DNA of 5,388 nt from positions 1 through 5,388 of the forward strand of contig JAITHF010000165.1 in NCBI GenBank assembly GCA_031280115.1. The letters run 5' to 3'. Source of the stretch: Spirochaetaceae bacterium (GTDB lineage Bacteria; Spirochaetota; Spirochaetia; Treponematales; Breznakiellaceae). Shown piece after piece: positions 3,275-5,388 of the stretch. Under the pieces are notes generated by a model that saw only the letters and a program-made list of their open reading frames with translations, had not been told where the DNA came from and did not search any database. Each line of letters begins with the position of its first letter. Positions within the stretch are counted from its first letter, which is position 1. Position numbers and translations under genes: made by a program.

Positions 3275-5388
3275 GTGGCAAAACAGAAAAGTGTCTACTT
3301 TTTCGGCGAGGGAAAATCAGACGGGGACGCCAAGATGCGGGATATTCTTGGAGGCAAAGGCGCAAACTTAGCGGAGATGACCAATTTGGGCATACCGGTT
3401 CCCCCGGGTTTTACGATTTCTACCGAGGTCTGCGCGGCGTATTATGAAAACAAAGAACAGTATCCTGAAGGGCTTGTTGAGGCGGTTTTAAAAAACCTCA
3501 AAAAACTTGAGAAACTGATGGGCAAGAGGCTGGGGGACCCTGACGACCCCCTGCTGGTCTCGGTCCGCTCCGGCGCGCCTGTATCCATGCCGGGCATGAT
3601 GGATACTATCCTTAACCTGGGCATGAACGATAAAGCGGTCCGGGGGCTCGCGCAGAACACCGGCAACCCCCGTTTCGCCTGGGACGCATACCGCCGCTTT
3701 ATTCAGATGTACGGCGACGTGGTGATGCGCGTGCCCGGCGAAGCCTTTGAACACGCCTTGAAAGAGGCGAAAAAAGCCAAGAAGGTGGAACTGGATACCC
3801 AGCTTGGGGAGCGGGAACTGGAAGCGCTGGTGGGGGCCTATAAAGAGATTGTCAGGAAACACACGGGAAAGGATTTCCCGCAAGACCCGATGGAGCAGCT
3901 GTGGGGCGCGGTCAACGCCGTATTCGGCTCATGGATGAATGAGCGGGCTATTACCTACCGGCAGAACAGCGGCATAAAAAATATCAAAGGCACCGCGGTC
4001 AACGTGCAGTCCATGGTATTCGGCAATTTCGGCGATGATTCAGGAACCGGGGTCTGCTTCAGCCGGGACCCGTCCACCGGCGAAAACGTGTTTTACGGCG
4101 AATACTTGATGAACGCCCAAGGGGAAGACGTGGTGGCCGGCATACGGACGCCGGAAAAGATAAGCGCCCTTGAAAAAGAAAACAAGCCCATCTATGACGA
4201 GCTTATACAGGTACGGAAAAAACTGGAGGAACACTTTCGGGATATGCAGGACATGGAGTTCACGGTCCAGCAGGGGAAACTGTTTCTTCTCCAGACGAGA
4301 AACGGGAAACGGTCCGGCGCCGCCGCGGTCAAAGCGGCGATCGACATGGTTGAGGAAAAACTTATTGACAAGAAGACCGCGGTTTTCCGTGTGGGGCCGG
4401 AGCATTTAGACCAGCTCCTCCACCCCCACATCGATCCTGACGCCCTGAAAAGCAACGCCCCCCTGACCCAGGGGCTTAACGCCTCCCCGGGCGCCGCCGC
4501 GGGCCGCATCGTGTTCTCCGCCAAAGACGCGGAAGAATGGCGCGGCAGAGGGGAGCGGGTCCTGCTGGTGCGCCAAGAAACCAGCCCCGAAGATATAGGC
4601 GGCATGATCGCTTCCCAGGGAATCCTTACCTCCACAGGCGGCATGACCAGCCACGCGGCGGTGGTTGCCCGGGGCATGGGAACGCCCTGTATCGCCGGCG
4701 CCAAAGGGGTTACGATACAAGAGAAAAAAGTGGCCATAGGCGGCGCCTCGTTCAACGAGGGGGATTGGATTACGATTGACGGTTCCACCGGCAATGTGTA
4801 TAAAGGGGAACTGCCGCTCATAAAGCCGGACATCTCCGAAAATAAGCTGGTGCAGACGTTCTTGGGATGGTGCGATGAGGTCAGGGCCTCGGCTGTCCGG
4901 GGGCGCCTGCGGGGGTTTGAGGTACGCACCAACGCGGACCTGCCGGAAGACGCCCAGCGGGCCTTCAAGTTCGGCGCCGAAGGGGTGGGGCTGTGCCGCA
5001 CTGAGCACATGTTCTTTGATAAAAACAAACTTATCCACTTCCGCGCCATGATCGTGGCCGGCACCGAAGAGGAACGGAAGGCCGCGCTCACCCCTATCCT
5101 CCCGCTCCAGCAGGAGGACTTTTTCGGTATTTTCAAGGCAATGGAAGGCCGGCCCGTAACGATCCGGCTCCTTGACCCGCCGCTCCACGAATTTGTCCCC
5201 CATACCCAAGAAGAAATCGAGGAGCTTGCACGGCACCTGCAAGTGCCGGCCCAGACGCTCATGCCGAAAATCGAGAAACTGCACGAAGCCAACCCCATGC
5301 TCGGCCACCGGGGATGCCGCCTTGCGGTCACCTACCCGGAAATCTACGATATGCAGGTTGACGCCATTGCCCGGGCAGCGGTTGACTG
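3275..5388 (+). CDS. ppdK: Pyruvate phosphate dikinase, 3' end beyond the window
   Basis: PPDK interconverts pyruvate, ATP and Pi with PEP, AMP and PPi in the cytoplasm; in treponemes it is thought to serve PPi-linked glycolysis in place of pyruvate kinase. The window holds 704 uninterrupted codons of a family of about 880-900. The N-terminal nucleotide-binding part shows GGKGANLAEM (26-35), SVRSGAPVSMPGMMDT (96-111) and LLQTRNGKRS (338-347). The phosphohistidine domain has GGMTSHAAVVARGMG (455-469) with catalytic His460, and Thr458 at the place regulated in plants. The PEP/pyruvate barrel begins with GLCRTEHMF (572-580), RLLDPPLHEF (631-640) and NPMLGHRG (673-680). The barrel's last part, with the catalytic cysteine, is off the window. 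GTG 3275 is the only start: an in-frame TAA lies at 3254 and the next Met is residue 21. A weak GGGGG (3264-3268) is the only ribosome site seen. No frameshift found. Confidence 0.97.
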   Translation, partial: MAKQKSVYFFGEGKSDGDAKMRDILGGKGANLAEMTNLGIPVPPGFTISTEVCAAYYENKEQYPEGLVEAVLKNLKKLEKLMGKRLGDPDDPLLVSVRSGAPVSMPGMMDTILNLGMNDKAVRGLAQNTGNPRFAWDAYRRFIQMYGDVVMRVPGEAFEHALKEAKKAKKVELDTQLGERELEALVGAYKEIVRKHTGKDFPQDPMEQLWGAVNAVFGSWMNERAITYRQNSGIKNIKGTAVNVQSMVFGNFGDDSGTGVCFSRDPSTGENVFYGEYLMNAQGEDVVAGIRTPEKISALEKENKPIYDELIQVRKKLEEHFRDMQDMEFTVQQGKLFLLQTRNGKRSGAAAVKAAIDMVEEKLIDKKTAVFRVGPEHLDQLLHPHIDPDALKSNAPLTQGLNASPGAAAGRIVFSAKDAEEWRGRGERVLLVRQETSPEDIGGMIASQGILTSTGGMTSHAAVVARGMGTPCIAGAKGVTIQEKKVAIGGASFNEGDWITIDGSTGNVYKGELPLIKPDISENKLVQTFLGWCDEVRASAVRGRLRGFEVRTNADLPEDAQRAFKFGAEGVGLCRTEHMFFDKNKLIHFRAMIVAGTEEERKAALTPILPLQQEDFFGIFKAMEGRPVTIRLLDPPLHEFVPHTQEEIEELARHLQVPAQTLMPKIEKLHEANPMLGHRGCRLAVTYPEIYDMQVDAIARAAVD

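Noticed and set aside
4192..5331. Minus-strand open frames of 379 and 300 codons opposite ppdK
   Set aside because: They are long only because of GC-rich codons in ppdK; the products are low-complexity, overlap each other in different frames and lie against a gene with full catalytic motifs.

Overview
The window looks like chromosomal DNA of a GC-rich spirochaete, most likely a termite-gut-type treponeme. This is inferred from three things: a lipoprotein-type signal with a relaxed lipobox, a LysM variant of a style I associate with treponemes, and use of pyruvate phosphate dikinase. No rRNA or other phylogenetic marker is present, so species assignment is not possible. The sequence is gene-dense and mostly ordinary; I see no phage, IS element, CRISPR array, tRNA or defence system.

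Layout: (1) 1-192 is non-coding and hairpin-rich, with two imperfect copies of a roughly 65-bp direct repeat, 113 bp apart. The second copy runs straight into the promoter of the first gene. (2) 268-1851 (+) encodes a 527-residue putative lipoprotein with a TPR-like helical part, a long Pro/Ala-rich linker and a C-terminal LysM-like domain. (3) A short bidirectional terminator (about 1870-1904) separates it from a convergent Nudix hydrolase gene (1907-2473, -) of the ADP-ribose pyrophosphatase type. (4) Upstream of that, also on the minus strand, lies a CrcB/Fluc fluoride channel gene (2613-3002) with its own terminator and promoter. (5) A divergent control region of about 270 bp precedes ppdK (3275 to the window end, +), which starts with GTG and is cut off by the window edge after 704 codons.

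How the parts fit: each gene appears to be its own transcription unit, because promoters and terminators can be placed around nearly all of them. The plausible functional link is the divergent crcB/ppdK pair. Fluoride is a known inhibitor of Mg-dependent phosphoryl enzymes such as enolase and pyrophosphatase, and PPDK works in PPi-linked glycolysis. Shared regulation is inference only, and no fluoride riboswitch is visible. The most distinctive items are the hairpin-bearing intergenic repeat, the lipoprotein-linker-LysM protein that could tether the outer membrane to peptidoglycan, and a strong excess of the palindrome GGCGCC.
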